Assembly: GCF_000807775.2 (NCBI RefSeq)
Contig: NZ_CP047385.1
Location: forward strand, 2,294,001 to 2,358,000
Source: Pandoraea fibrosis
GTDB taxonomy: Bacteria > Pseudomonadota > Gammaproteobacteria > Burkholderiales > Burkholderiaceae
Direction of reading: 5' to 3'
DNA length: 64,000 nucleotides
Part shown: in pieces, positions 8,013-17,210 of the stretch
Layout: each line of letters starts with the position of its first letter
How positions within the stretch are numbered: position 1 is the first letter of the stretch
Translations under genes and position numbers: made by a program
Notes under the pieces: generated by a model
What the model was told of the DNA's origin: nothing
Databases searched by the model: none
The model's input: the letters and a program-made list of their open reading frames with translations, nothing else

Positions 8013-9101
8013 TTAGAAGATGTGGCGAATACCGGTTGCCACGCCCACTTGCGTCGAGTTGCCCGGCAGTTCGACGCGCGCTGCGCCGCTGACCTTGTTG
8101 TAGTCGACGGTGCCGTAGACTTGCGTGCGCTTGGACAGGGCGTACTCGGCGAGCAGCACATACGTGTAACGACGGCCAGAACCGGCATCGCCCGCCTGGG
8201 CGTTGATGTTCTTGATGTCGTCGAAATACGCCGCACCCGTGATCGCGAGGTTCGGCATGGCCTGAATGGTCGTGCCGAGATAGAACGTCATGTCCTTGCG
8301 CGGGTTGTCGTTCAGGTTGCCCGTAGCGACCGTGTGAGCCGGATCGTTGAGCGTGCTGTCGAGCCAGCCGCTGCGATCGCGCCCGCCCATGTAGCCGACG
8401 AAGACCTTGGCGATCGAGACGCTGTAGATACCGGCCAGGCCCCACATCTGCTGCACGTTCTTGGCGGCATCGCGCGCTTGCTGATACACGCCGGCGACCT
8501 GGAACGGGCCCATGGCGTAGGCGGCACGAGCGCCCCAGTAGTTGCTGGCAGCCATCGTGCCCGGCGTGTTGCCGAAGCCATAGGTTGCACCGACCGACAG
8601 GCCACCGAACGTGCCGGCGTAGCTCACTGCGTTGTCGACGCGCCCGCGCGTGATGTTGTACATCCACGAGTTGTTCGCGTAGTTGCCGATCGTGAGCGGA
8701 TCGAAATCGCCATAGACGTTAAACGCCTCGGTTGCCTGACGGCCGATCTTGATCGTGCCGTACTGGTTTTGCAGGCCGACGAAGGCGTAGCGGTCAAACA
8801 GTCGCGGACCATTCGAGAGTTGGCCGTTTTGCGGGTTGATGCCCGATTCCAACTGGAAGATCGCCTTCATGCCGCCACCGAGATCTTCCGAGCCCTTGAA
8901 GCCGAAACGGCTGTTGGTCACGGCGCCGTTGGCGACTTGCCACAGGGCGTCGTTATTGGCGTTGGCGTTGTTCTGATAGCGCACGCTCTGATCGACGATC
9001 CCGTACAGGGTGACAGAGCTTTGCGCGGCAGCGGTGGTGCTCAGGGCCAGGCCGCTAGCGGCGCAGAGGATGGCCAGGCTGGCCGGAATTGCAGACTTCA
9101 T
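8013..9101 (-). CDS. Gram-negative porin, OmpC/Omp32 family
   Basis: Trimeric outer-membrane diffusion channel of 362 residues. A signal peptide ends near AAAQ (about residue 27), then SSVTLYGIVDQSVRY, the standard first beta-strand of beta-proteobacterial porins. Further markers are SRFGFKGSEDLGGGMKAIFQLESG and the C-terminal aromatic strand ending GIRHIF, needed for assembly by the BAM complex. It stands alone, divergent from an Lrp-type gene. Confidence 0.95.
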   Translation of the reverse strand: MKSAIPASLAILCAASGLALSTTAAAQSSVTLYGIVDQSVRYQNNANANNDALWQVANGAVTNSRFGFKGSEDLGGGMKAIFQLESGINPQNGQLSNGPRLFDRYAFVGLQNQYGTIKIGRQATEAFNVYGDFDPLTIGNYANNSWMYNITRGRVDNAVSYAGTFGGLSVGATYGFGNTPGTMAASNYWGARAAYAMGPFQVAGVYQQARDAAKNVQQMWGLAGIYSVSIAKVFVGYMGGRDRSGWLDSTLNDPAHTVATGNLNDNPRKDMTFYLGTTIQAMPNLAITGAAYFDDIKNINAQAGDAGSGRRYTYVLLAEYALSKRTQVYGTVDYNKVSGAARVELPGNSTQVGVATGIRHIF

Positions 9102-9370
9102 GAGTCTCCTTTTTTTAGTCTTGTAGACGGACTACTGTTTAAAACGGATCCGCTGCTCCTTCCGATATAGGAGGTCACGGATTCTTCTGGGCACGACAAC
9201 TGCAATATCCAAAAACGGCACCCGTTGCCGGAATGGCAAAGCGACCCCGGCCCGAGGCCGAGGGCTATCATATCAACGCAAAAATTGAATTTGCTTGTTA
9301 TTTATGTCGGGCAACTGGCGGTGAGTCGAAGGATCTGCCAGAATTCGTGAAAACTTGACGGATTCTGCCA

Positions 9371-9844
9371 ATGAACCTCGACCTTGCCGATCTGCGCATC
9401 CTTCGCCATCTTGAACTCAATGGACGCATCTCCAACCAGGAGTTGGCGGATGCCGTTGGCTTGTCGCCATCAGCCTGCCTTCGCCGGGTGAAATTGCTCG
9501 AGGATCGCGGGGTGATTTCCGGATACCGCTGCATCGTGGACGCACAGCATATCGGTCTGGAGTTCGAAGCGCTAGTGCAAATTACGCTCCGTCCGGACGT
9601 CGATCAGTGGCATGAAAAGTTTCTCGCGTGTGTGCAGAACTGGCCCGAAGTGGTGACCGCTCGCATCGTTACCGGCTCGGCGAATTACATCTTGACGGTA
9701 AGAGCCCGTAACCTCGCGCATTACTCCGATTTCATCGTGAATGAGCTGTACCGGGCGCCCGCCGTGATGTCGATTCAGTCGAATATCGTGCTAAAGACAA
9801 TTAAACACACGCAGTCCCTTGTCGACCTCGTCAAGCAAAAATAA
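9371..9844 (+). CDS. Lrp/AsnC family transcriptional regulator
   Basis: This 157-residue regulator has an N-terminal winged helix (LADLRILRHLELNGRISNQE, recognition helix around SPSACLRRVKLLE) and a C-terminal RAM ligand-binding domain (EALVQITLRP to the end). Such proteins sense amino acids and form octamers. It lies 68 bases upstream of the FMN-dependent dehydrogenase at 9912 on the same strand and opposite the porin, so it may control one or both. Normal length for the family. Confidence 0.93.
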   Translation: MNLDLADLRILRHLELNGRISNQELADAVGLSPSACLRRVKLLEDRGVISGYRCIVDAQHIGLEFEALVQITLRPDVDQWHEKFLACVQNWPEVVTARIVTGSANYILTVRARNLAHYSDFIVNELYRAPAVMSIQSNIVLKTIKHTQSLVDLVKQK

Positions 9845-9911
9845 AAAAATATAGAAGATATTAACTAATTCCCAAAAGACCGTTGGGATTTCCCGGAAGA
9901 AGAGACGCAGC

Positions 9912-11099
9912 ATGGCAGTGATTACCACCATCGAGGACTTGCGGGTTCTCGCGCAGCGGCGAGTGCCGCGCATGTTTTACGAGTATGTCGATTCGGGGTC
10001 GTGGACGGAGTCCACCTATCGGGCGAATGCGGCGGATTTCGGCGGTATCGGATTCCGTCAGCGTGTTGCCGTGAACATCGAGCATCGCAGCACGCGCACG
10101 ACGATGTTGGGCGAGTCGGTCGCCATGCCGGTGGCATTGGCGCCCACGGGCATGACCGGCATGCAGCACGCGGACGGCGAGATCCTCGCAGCGCGCGCCG
10201 CCGAGGCGTTCGGCGTGCCGTTCACGCTCTCGACCGTGTCGATCTGCTCCATCGAGGACGTGGCGGCGCACACCAAGGCGCCGTTCTGGTTCCAGTTGTA
10301 CGTGATGCGCGATCGCGATTTCATCGAGCGTCTGATCGACCGGGCCAAGGCGGCGGGATGTTCGGCCCTGATGGTGACGATGGATTTGCAGATCAGCGGT
10401 CAGCGTCACCGCGACATCAAGAATGGGCTGTCGGCGCCGCCGAAGCTGACGCTGCCGAACATTGCCAACATGATGACCAAGCCGCGCTGGTGCATGGGCA
10501 TGCTGGGCACACGACGTCGCACCTTCGGCAATATCGTGGGCCATGCCAAAGGCGTAGACGACATTGGTTCGTTAGCCACGTGGTCGGCGGCGCAGTTCGA
10601 TCCCTGCCTGTCGTGGGATGACGTCGAGTGGATCAAGAAGCGCTGGGGAGGCAAGCTCGTGCTCAAGGGCGTGCTCGACCCTGAAGATGCGCGTGCCGCA
10701 CGCGATACCGGGGCCGACGCCATCGTGGTGAGCAATCACGGCGGGCGTCAGCTTGACGGTGCGATCTCGACGATTCGCGCGCTGCCGGACATCGTGGCGG
10801 CCGTCGGGCGCGACACCGAAGTCTGGCTCGACGGCGGTATCCGTTCCGGTCAGGACGTGATCAAGGCGATGGCGTTAGGGGCGAAGGGCACGCTGATCGG
10901 GCGCCCGTTTCTGTATGGGTTGGGTGCGATGGGCGAGGCGGGCGTGCGTCGTGCGTTGGAGGTGATTGCGAAGGAGATGGATGTGACGATGGCGCTGACC
11001 GGGCGCACGACCATCGATCGTCTCGATCCTTCGATGCTCATTCCGGGGAGCTACCCGACAGGCATTGGCCCATACCTGCCCGAACCGGGCATCAGCTAA
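9912..11099 (+). CDS. lldD: FMN-dependent alpha-hydroxy-acid (L-lactate) dehydrogenase
   Basis: Oxidises an L-2-hydroxyacid, most likely L-lactate, to the 2-oxoacid with electrons passed to the quinone pool. The 395 residues form one TIM barrel. Markers are PRMFYEYVDSGSW at the N-terminus, the flavin-site ALAPTGMTGM, FQLYVMRDR, and the active-site SNHGGRQLDG with the proton-abstracting His276. WLDGGIRSGQDVIKA and GRPFLYGL bind the phosphate. It follows an Lrp regulator on the same strand and ends in a strong terminator. Glycolate or mandelate as substrate cannot be excluded. Confidence 0.92.
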   Translation: MAVITTIEDLRVLAQRRVPRMFYEYVDSGSWTESTYRANAADFGGIGFRQRVAVNIEHRSTRTTMLGESVAMPVALAPTGMTGMQHADGEILAARAAEAFGVPFTLSTVSICSIEDVAAHTKAPFWFQLYVMRDRDFIERLIDRAKAAGCSALMVTMDLQISGQRHRDIKNGLSAPPKLTLPNIANMMTKPRWCMGMLGTRRRTFGNIVGHAKGVDDIGSLATWSAAQFDPCLSWDDVEWIKKRWGGKLVLKGVLDPEDARAARDTGADAIVVSNHGGRQLDGAISTIRALPDIVAAVGRDTEVWLDGGIRSGQDVIKAMALGAKGTLIGRPFLYGLGAMGEAGVRRALEVIAKEMDVTMALTGRTTIDRLDPSMLIPGSYPTGIGPYLPEPGIS

Positions 11100-11120
11100 T
11101 CCGCTTGTCCAAAAAAGAAA

Positions 11121-11150
11121 GCCGCAGCTAATCGCGCTGCGGCTTTTTTA
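11121..11150 (+). terminator. Rho-independent terminator after lldD
   Basis: An 8-bp perfect stem (GCCGCAGC / GCTGCGGC) with a 7-base loop is followed by TTTTTTA, and A-rich sequence precedes it. Confidence 0.92.
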
Positions 11151-11196
11151 TTGCCGTCGGGGCTTTCCGATAATCGGAGGGTCGCTCCCCGCTCGA

Positions 11197-11628
11197 TCAA
11201 TGATGGTGGTGTTTGCGATGACCACGGCGCTTGCCGCGGTAGTGGTCGTCGTCGTATGAGCTGGAGCGCGACATGTTGCCGCCGAGTGCGGCACCGGCGC
11301 CACCCCCCACCGCGGCACCGATCAGGCCGCCCGAACGGCCGCCCATCGCGTTGCCGGCTGCGGTACCGGCACCACCGCCCAGCGCGCCGCCGAGAATGGC
11401 GCCCGTGCGCTCGCGCCGGTTGGACGTGATCGCGCCGCCGGCACCACCGCCGACTGCGCCACCCACCACCGCACCGGTGCTGCCGCCGAGTGCACCGCCT
11501 ACGGCTGCGCCTGCGACACCCCCCAGCGCGCCGCCGAGAGCATTGTTCATATCACTGGCCGAAGCCGTCAGGGAGGTCGTTGCAACCACGGCGGCGATCG
11601 CCACCATCGGGAAAATTCGCTTGAGCAT
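11197..11628 (-). CDS. Glycine-zipper envelope protein with His-rich tail
   Basis: Secreted or envelope protein of 143 residues with a signal peptide (1-24, cleavage near SASA). About 85 residues of dense GxxxG glycine-zipper repeats follow (GGALGGVAGAAVGGALGG and similar), interrupted once by a charged SNRRERTG turn. The tail holds Asp, Lys, Arg and six His in its last ten residues. Glycine zippers drive membrane helix packing or oligomerisation; the His-rich end could bind metal. The exact function is unknown. It is monocistronic. Confidence 0.82.
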   Translation of the reverse strand: MLKRIFPMVAIAAVVATTSLTASASDMNNALGGALGGVAGAAVGGALGGSTGAVVGGAVGGGAGGAITSNRRERTGAILGGALGGGAGTAAGNAMGGRSGGLIGAAVGGGAGAALGGNMSRSSSYDDDHYRGKRRGHRKHHHH

Positions 11629-11761
11629 GAGTCTTGAAGAAGATTCGGATTAACGCGAGGCAAGTATAAAGACGCCTCGCCCTGCCGCCGTCGACCCAAT
11701 GTTTCACTTCTCGTAAGACGAGTAACAAAGTGTTTCCGGGCGTGCATTCGCAACCATTCGG

Positions 11762-12688
11762 CTATAGCGGATCGCCCCCCGCGCGACGGCGGGCCGGCAC
11801 CTTCATCTCCGCCACGTAGCGATACAACTGTACCGCCGCCGGAGACAGCGGCCGCGCCTTGCTGCGGATCATACCAACGCGTCGCGTCACTACCGGATCG
11901 ACCAGCGGCACGCTCGTGAGCAGCGGATGATCGCTGCCCGGCATGGCCATCGTCGGCACGGCCGCGACGCCCAGACCCGCTTCCACCAGTCCGAGCATCG
12001 TGGTCACATGCTGTGTCTCGCAAATGCTCGGCGGCCGTTGCGGCAGCGTGGTCAATGCCTGATCGAGCAACAACCGGTTACCCGAGACCTTGCCCACGGC
12101 GATGTAGTCGTACTCGTAAAGCTCGCGCCACGTCACGCGCTTCTTGCCGGCAAGTGGGTGGTCGCGCCGGCAGGCCGCGACATATCGTTCCTGCAACAGA
12201 AGCTTGAACTCGATGTTCGGCTCCTGACTGCCGATGAAATTCAAGCCGAAATCGGCGTCGCCATTGACCACGGCGGCCAGCACCTCGTTGGCGCTCGCGT
12301 CGAGCACCGAAATACGAATGCGCGGAAACGCCCGGTGGTAGCGCGAGATCACCTGCGGCATGAAGTAATACGCCGCAGACGGCACGCAAGCGATGGTCAC
12401 GTGCCCGAGACTCGGCGACGCCACATCGCGAATACCGAGCAATGCGTTATCCAGGTCGTCGAGAATGCGCTCGGCATCGCGCGCAAACGCCCGGCCCACA
12501 TTGGTGAGCGCCACGCGCCGCGTGCTGCGCTCGAAGAGCTTGACCCCCAGCGCCTCTTCGAGCTTGTCGATGCGGCGCGAGAGCGCGGGCTGCGAGAGGT
12601 GGATCGCTTCGGCCGCGCGGCGAAAGCTCGAGAGTTGCGCCACTGCGCGAAAGGCCTGCAAATCGTTCAGATCGAAATTGATCGCCAT
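11762..12688 (-). CDS. LysR family transcriptional regulator
   Basis: This 308-residue regulator has an N-terminal winged helix-turn-helix (residues 1-60, SFRRAAEAIHLSQPALSRRI) and a periplasmic-binding-like effector domain (about 92-300). It is divergent from the MHS transporter at 13002. The intergenic region holds a perfect inverted repeat with an 11-base spacer, the standard LysR box, so it probably controls the transporter and the binding protein behind it. Confidence 0.93.
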   Translation of the reverse strand: MAINFDLNDLQAFRAVAQLSSFRRAAEAIHLSQPALSRRIDKLEEALGVKLFERSTRRVALTNVGRAFARDAERILDDLDNALLGIRDVASPSLGHVTIACVPSAAYYFMPQVISRYHRAFPRIRISVLDASANEVLAAVVNGDADFGLNFIGSQEPNIEFKLLLQERYVAACRRDHPLAGKKRVTWRELYEYDYIAVGKVSGNRLLLDQALTTLPQRPPSICETQHVTTMLGLVEAGLGVAAVPTMAMPGSDHPLLTSVPLVDPVVTRRVGMIRSKARPLSPAAVQLYRYVAEMKVPARRRAGGDPL

Positions 12689-12818
12689 GGCATTGGGGGA
12701 TGAGAGTCGGGCATGCGCCGCGCGTCGCCCGGGAATCGGAAATTGCCGCGGGTGCGGGGTGCGGGGCGCGGCGCAGAGTGTAGCGTGTTACCGCTCGGTA
12801 GACGCATTAGCATCCTAC

Positions 12819-12843
12819 GATTGATAGCGTGTGCGCATCAATC
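12819..12843. promoter_or_regulatory. LysR-type operator upstream of the MHS transporter
   Basis: GATTGAT (12819-12825) and ATCAATC (12837-12843) form a perfect 7-bp inverted repeat around an 11-base spacer. This matches the T-N11-A rule for LysR boxes exactly. The rest of the 313-base gap (12689-13001) shows no coding signal. Confidence 0.65.
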
Positions 12844-13001
12844 TTTCCAAAACTTGCAATTCACAACCGGGGAACTTCCGGCGCACCATTGGCGGCTTCA
12901 AAAAGCGTCCACGACGGTTCGACACGTCCCTGGCAGAGACGCAATGCGACGATTCACTAGCGGCTCGACCCCCCGGGCCGCAAGCAACACGGAGACAGCG
13001 C

Positions 13002-14321
13002 ATGTCACAGCGCCCCCAAGACGCGGTTTCGCGTCGCCATTCAAAAGCCGGCGCGGTCCTGCGCGTCACTGCCGGCAACTTCCTCGAGCAGTTCGATTTT
13101 TTCCTGTTCGGTTTCTACGCCACCCAGATTTCCCGCGTCTTCTTTCCCACGAACAGCGAGTTCGCATCGCTCATGCTGACCTTCGCCGTGTTCGGCGCGG
13201 GTTTCCTGATGCGCCCGCTCGGTGCGATCGTGCTTGGCGCGTACATCGATAACGTGGGTCGCCGCAAAGGGCTGGTCACCACGCTGGCCATCATGGCAAG
13301 CGGCACGATTCTCATTGCCTTCGTGCCGGGTTACGACACCATTGGGCTGGCCGCGCCGGTGCTGGTGCTGATCGGCCGGCTGTTGCAGGGCTTCTCGGCC
13401 GGTGCCGAACTGGGCGGCGTGTCCGTGTATCTGGCGGAAATTGCCACGCCGGGCCGCAAGGGTTTCTATACGAGTTGGCAGTCGGCGAGCCAGCAAGTGG
13501 CCATTGTCGTCTCGGCAGGACTTGGTTTCGTGCTCTCGCTCACACTGACGGCGCAGCAGATTGCCTCATGGGGCTGGCGCCTGCCGTTCCTGGTGGGCTG
13601 CATGATCGTGCCGGTGATCTTCGCGCTTCGCCGCTCGCTTCAGGAGAGCGACGAATTCAAGCAACGCAAGCGCCATCCGTCGGTCGGCGAAGTGTTTCGC
13701 TCGATGGCGGCCAACGCAGGGGTGGTGCTCGGCGGCACGATGCTCGTGGCGCTGACCACCACGGCGTTTTACCTGATCACCGTCTACGCGCCGACGTTCG
13801 GCAAGAGCGTGCTGCATCTCTCGAGCGCCGACGCGCTGCTCGTCACGCTGTGCGTGGGGGTGTCCAACTTCATTTGGCTGCCTATCGGCGGCACGCTCTC
13901 CGATCGCATCGGCCGACGTCCTGTGCTGCTGCTGTTCGCGGGCCTCACGCTGGTCACGGCATACCCGGTCCTGTCGTTCCTCGTGCAGGCACCGAGCTTC
14001 ACGCGCATGCTCGTCGCCCTGCTGTGGCTCTCGTTCCTGTACGGCATGTACAACGGCGCGATGATCCCGGCGCTGACCGAAGTCATGCCGCCGGACGTGC
14101 GCGTGGCAGGCTTCTCGCTGGCCTATAGTCTGGCGACGGCGATTTTCGGCGGTTTCACGCCCGCATTGTCGACGTATCTCATTCACGCCACGGGCGACAA
14201 GGCGGCACCGGGCTATTGGATGAGCTTTGCCGCACTGTGCGCGATCGGCGCGACGCTGGCCCTTTACCGCGGCCGCCCCGGTGGGCAGGGCCGCACCCGC
14301 ACCGAACTCGCCGCAGGTTAA
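13002..14321 (+). CDS. MFS transporter, metabolite:H+ symporter (MHS) family
   Basis: Inner-membrane symporter for a carboxylate-type solute, 439 residues with 12 membrane helices. Markers are [20 protein letters not shown] in helix 1, [20 protein letters not shown] in loop 2-3, and [11 protein letters not shown] in the second-half copy of the MFS signature. The sequence resembles citrate/tricarballylate carriers. The start at 13002 has GGAG 7 bases upstream; the longer open frame has none. A periplasmic binding-protein gene follows after only 11 bases, which is unusual for an MFS carrier. Confidence 0.92.
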   Translation: MSQRPQDAVSRRHSKAGAVLRVTAGNFLEQFDFFLFGFYATQISRVFFPTNSEFASLMLTFAVFGAGFLMRPLGAIVLGAYIDNVGRRKGLVTTLAIMASGTILIAFVPGYDTIGLAAPVLVLIGRLLQGFSAGAELGGVSVYLAEIATPGRKGFYTSWQSASQQVAIVVSAGLGFVLSLTLTAQQIASWGWRLPFLVGCMIVPVIFALRRSLQESDEFKQRKRHPSVGEVFRSMAANAGVVLGGTMLVALTTTAFYLITVYAPTFGKSVLHLSSADALLVTLCVGVSNFIWLPIGGTLSDRIGRRPVLLLFAGLTLVTAYPVLSFLVQAPSFTRMLVALLWLSFLYGMYNGAMIPALTEVMPPDVRVAGFSLAYSLATAIFGGFTPALSTYLIHATGDKAAPGYWMSFAALCAIGATLALYRGRPGGQGRTRTELAAG

Positions 14322-14332
14322 GAGAGATCGTC

Positions 14333-15148
14333 ATGAATACCCTTTCCTCCCCGAAGCGCGTGAGCGCTGCCCGTCGCCTCGTCGCCGCACTCGGCGTGGG
14401 CATCGCGCTGACGACGCTCTCAGCCGCTCCCGTTGCTCAGGCAGAAGACCTGCATGTGATGAACTCCGGTGGCTTCACCGCGGCCTACAAGCTGCTGCTG
14501 CCCAAGTTCGAGGCCGCGAGCGGCGACCATGTCGATACGGCCTGGGGCCCGTCGATGGGCAAGGCGCCCGAGGCGATCCCGAATCGTCTGGCGCGTGGTG
14601 AATCGGCCGACGTCGTCATCATGGTCGGTTATGCGCTCGACGATCTCATCAAGGCGGGCAAGGTGCGCCCCGATTCGCGCGTCGATCTGGCTGACTCGCG
14701 CATCGGTGTCGTCGTCAAAGCGGGCGACGCGGTGCCCGACGTCAGCACCCCCGAGGCACTGAAGGCAGCGCTGCTGGCGGCGAAGTCGGTGGCCTATTCG
14801 GATAGCGCCAGCGGCGTGTACGTCGAGCGCGAACTCTTCAAGAAGCTCGGCATTGCCGAACAGATGCAGGGCAAAGCGGTGATGGTGCAGAAAACGCCCG
14901 TTGCCGAGAAAGTCGCCGCCGGCGACTACGCGCTGGGCCTGCAACAGGTGAGCGAGTTGCTGCCGGTCAAGGGCATCGCGTTCGCGGGCAAGATTCCCGA
15001 GTCGCTGCAATCGGTGACCCGCTTTGCCGGCGGCGTGCCGGTCAACGCGCCGCATCCCGACGAAGCGAAGAAGCTGCTGACGTACATGGCGGCGCCCGCT
15101 GTCGCGAAGGAGATCGAGTCCACCGGCCTCGACCCGCTGACGCACTGA
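14333..15148 (+). CDS. ModA-like periplasmic substrate-binding protein (orphan)
   Basis: Periplasmic type-2 solute-binding protein of 271 residues with a Sec signal peptide ending near VAQA-ED. The fold order and motifs (LHVMNSGGFTAAYKLLLPKF, ADVVIMVGYALDDLIKAGKV, the hinge YSDSASGVYVERELF, and ALGLQQVSELLPVKG) match the ModA/molybdate-sulfate superfamily. Its N-terminal ligand loop reads SGGFT in place of the ASSL element usual in true ModA, so molybdate binding is doubtful. No permease or ATPase gene adjoins it; the partner is the MFS gene 11 bases upstream. The start is set by AAGAGAG 4 bases before the ATG. Confidence 0.85.
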   Translation: MNTLSSPKRVSAARRLVAALGVGIALTTLSAAPVAQAEDLHVMNSGGFTAAYKLLLPKFEAASGDHVDTAWGPSMGKAPEAIPNRLARGESADVVIMVGYALDDLIKAGKVRPDSRVDLADSRIGVVVKAGDAVPDVSTPEALKAALLAAKSVAYSDSASGVYVERELFKKLGIAEQMQGKAVMVQKTPVAEKVAAGDYALGLQQVSELLPVKGIAFAGKIPESLQSVTRFAGGVPVNAPHPDEAKKLLTYMAAPAVAKEIESTGLDPLTH

Positions 15149-15191
15149 TGCCCCGCTCATTGATGAAGATGTGAAGTTTCTGCGTTGCCGC

Positions 15192-15232
15192 GGGGGAATT
15201 GAATTTCCCCCTCGCAAACCTTGGCGGGTTTG
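15192..15232. repeat. Two adjacent inverted repeats before the amidase gene
   Basis: GGGGGAA/TTCCCCC (15192-15211) is followed directly by CAAACC/GGTTTG (15215-15232). They sit in the 149-base gap between the binding-protein stop and the amidase start. They could be a weak terminator plus an operator; no T-run follows. Confidence 0.35.
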
Positions 15233-15297
15233 ACCGACAATAGCGTGTCAGACAACGGCGTCGCACTGAACGACGCCACCGCCAAGGAGAGAGACTC

Positions 15298-16833
15298 ATG
15301 GCCATTGCGCCAGACCTGCCGTCCCTGGCTGCCCACTCGAGCGCAGCCGAAGCCAACACCACGGCTACCCCTCATGCTGACCTGAACGACATCGTTGCGC
15401 TCGACGCACTGGCGCTGTCCGACGCCATTCGCACGCGTCAGGTATCGTGCCGCGACGTCATGCAGGCGTATCTCGCGCACATTGCGCAGTACAACCCGGC
15501 AGTCAACGCCATCGTGTCTCTGCGAGACGCGGACACCTTGCTGGCGCAGGCCGACGAGCGCGACCGGCAACTGGCGAACGGCCAGTATCTCGGCTGGATG
15601 CATGGCATGCCGCACGCCGTGAAGGATCTCGCCGCCTGTGCCGGATTGCCGACCCGCAAGGGCTCGCCCTTGACGCCCGAAGGCCCCGACACACACGACA
15701 GCATCAGCGTGGCGCGCATCCGCGCGGCGGGAGCGATCTTCATCGGCAAGACCAACGTGTCAGAGTTCGGCCTGGGCTCGCATAGCTACAACCCGGTCTT
15801 CGGCACGACACGTAACGCCTACGACACGACACGTATCGCTGGCGGCAGCAGCGGTGGCGCAGGCAGCGCCCTGGCGTTGCGCATGCTGCCGGTGGCCGAT
15901 GGCAGCGACATGATGGGCTCGCTGCGCAATCCGGCGGCATTCGGCAACGTGTACGGCTTTCGGCCGTCGCAGGGCCGTGTGCCTTATGGTCCCACGCCCG
16001 AAGTCTTCGTTCAGCAACTGAGCACCGAGGGGCCGATGGGCCGCAGCGTCGCCGACGTCGCCCAGTTGCTCGCCACCCAGTCCGGTTACGACGCGCGCAG
16101 CCCACTGTCGCTGGCCCACGAGACACCGCCGTTCGCGAGTGCGTTACAGCGCGACATGAAAGGTGTGAAGCTCGGGTGGCTCGGCGACTACGGAGGCCAT
16201 CTGCCAATGGAAGCGGGTGTGATGGCGCTTTGCGAAGCCTCGCTGCGCGATTTTGCGGCGATGGGATGTGAAGTGGAGGCATGTGTGCCGGACTTTGCGC
16301 CCGAGCGACTGTGGCAGACGTGGCTGACGCTGCGTCATTGGCTCGTGAACGGCTCGCTCGGCGAGATGTACGCCGATCCGGCGCGCCGCGACAAGCTCAA
16401 GCCGGAGGCGCAATGGGAAGTCGCGGGCGGCGAAGCGTTGCGTGCTGCCGACGTGTTTCGCGCATCGATCGATCGCAGCGAGTGGTACCGATCGCTGGCG
16501 CGGTTGTTTGAGCGCTACGACTTCTTGTTGCTGCCCTCGGCGCAGGTGTTCCCGTTCGACGCGCAGATGCACTGGCCGACGTCGGTCGCGGGCAAGCCGA
16601 TGGATACCTACCATCGATGGATGGAGGTTGTGATCGGGCCGACACTGGCCGGGTTGCCGGCGATCAGCGTGCCGGTCGGATTCGACGCGCGCGGTCTGCC
16701 GATGGGGCTGCAAATCATCGGGCCGGCGCAAGCGGATCTCGCAGTGCTGCAATTGGCACATGCGCACGAGCAGCAAACGCAGTGGGTGCGTCGTCGCCTG
16801 CCGTCGATGCTCTCGGCTAACGCGCGGATCTGA
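15298..16833 (+). CDS. Amidase, amidase-signature family
   Basis: Amidohydrolase of 511 residues with the Ser-cisSer-Lys triad: catalytic Lys109 (PHAVKD), cis-Ser at 184-185 (GGSSGGAGS) and nucleophile Ser208 (GSLRNPA). The nucleophile motif reads DGSDMMGSLRNPA; the usual DGGGS is changed to DGSDMMGS. No signal peptide is seen, so it is cytoplasmic. It is probably not an Asp/Glu-tRNA amidotransferase subunit, since no gatB or gatC lies nearby. The substrate is unknown; it may act on what the upstream transporter brings in. Start has GGAGAG 6 bases upstream. Confidence 0.92.
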   Translation: MAIAPDLPSLAAHSSAAEANTTATPHADLNDIVALDALALSDAIRTRQVSCRDVMQAYLAHIAQYNPAVNAIVSLRDADTLLAQADERDRQLANGQYLGWMHGMPHAVKDLAACAGLPTRKGSPLTPEGPDTHDSISVARIRAAGAIFIGKTNVSEFGLGSHSYNPVFGTTRNAYDTTRIAGGSSGGAGSALALRMLPVADGSDMMGSLRNPAAFGNVYGFRPSQGRVPYGPTPEVFVQQLSTEGPMGRSVADVAQLLATQSGYDARSPLSLAHETPPFASALQRDMKGVKLGWLGDYGGHLPMEAGVMALCEASLRDFAAMGCEVEACVPDFAPERLWQTWLTLRHWLVNGSLGEMYADPARRDKLKPEAQWEVAGGEALRAADVFRASIDRSEWYRSLARLFERYDFLLLPSAQVFPFDAQMHWPTSVAGKPMDTYHRWMEVVIGPTLAGLPAISVPVGFDARGLPMGLQIIGPAQADLAVLQLAHAHEQQTQWVRRRLPSMLSANARI

Positions 16834-16867
16834 GGTTTGGCTTGAGGCGGGCAGGCGGTGTCCCGGC

Positions 16868-17104
16868 TTACCGGGGGCGCGCCGCCTGCGCGCGTAGTGG
16901 ACGGAGCAGTTCACCCAACGCGTTGTGGTCGATCTCGTGCATGAGCGCGAGCAGACGACCGATCTCGCCCGGCGGGAAACCCTCGCGGGCGAACCAACTG
17001 AGATAGTTGCCCGGCAGGTCGGCGATATACGTGCCCTTGTGTTTACCGAATGGCATGGGCGTCGTGACGAGGCGCATGAGCGCGTCGGCGTCGAAATCGA
17101 GCAT
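16868..17104 (-). CDS. DUF3820 family small protein
   Basis: A 78-residue protein with the family core MPFGKHKGTYIADLPGNYLSWFAREGFP. DUF3820 proteins are short, widespread in proteobacteria, and have been described as putative quorum-sensing-regulated virulence factors; the biochemical role is unknown. The GKHKG and LSWF elements are intact. It stands between convergent and tandem neighbours with no clear operon partner. Confidence 0.85.
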   Translation of the reverse strand: MLDFDADALMRLVTTPMPFGKHKGTYIADLPGNYLSWFAREGFPPGEIGRLLALMHEIDHNALGELLRPLRAQAARPR

Positions 17105-17210
17105 GACGAAAGGGCGCAGCGTGGCGCGCGTGCAAGTCAGAGGGAAAGCGTCACGCTACCACAGGCGGCGTGCGTCGCGCCGGCTATCGTTTCGCATCCC
17201 CCGTCAAGCG

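Noticed and set aside
14333..15148. Molybdate-binding ModA
   Set aside because: The fold matches, but the ligand loop is not the usual one and modBC are absent. I call it ModA-like only.
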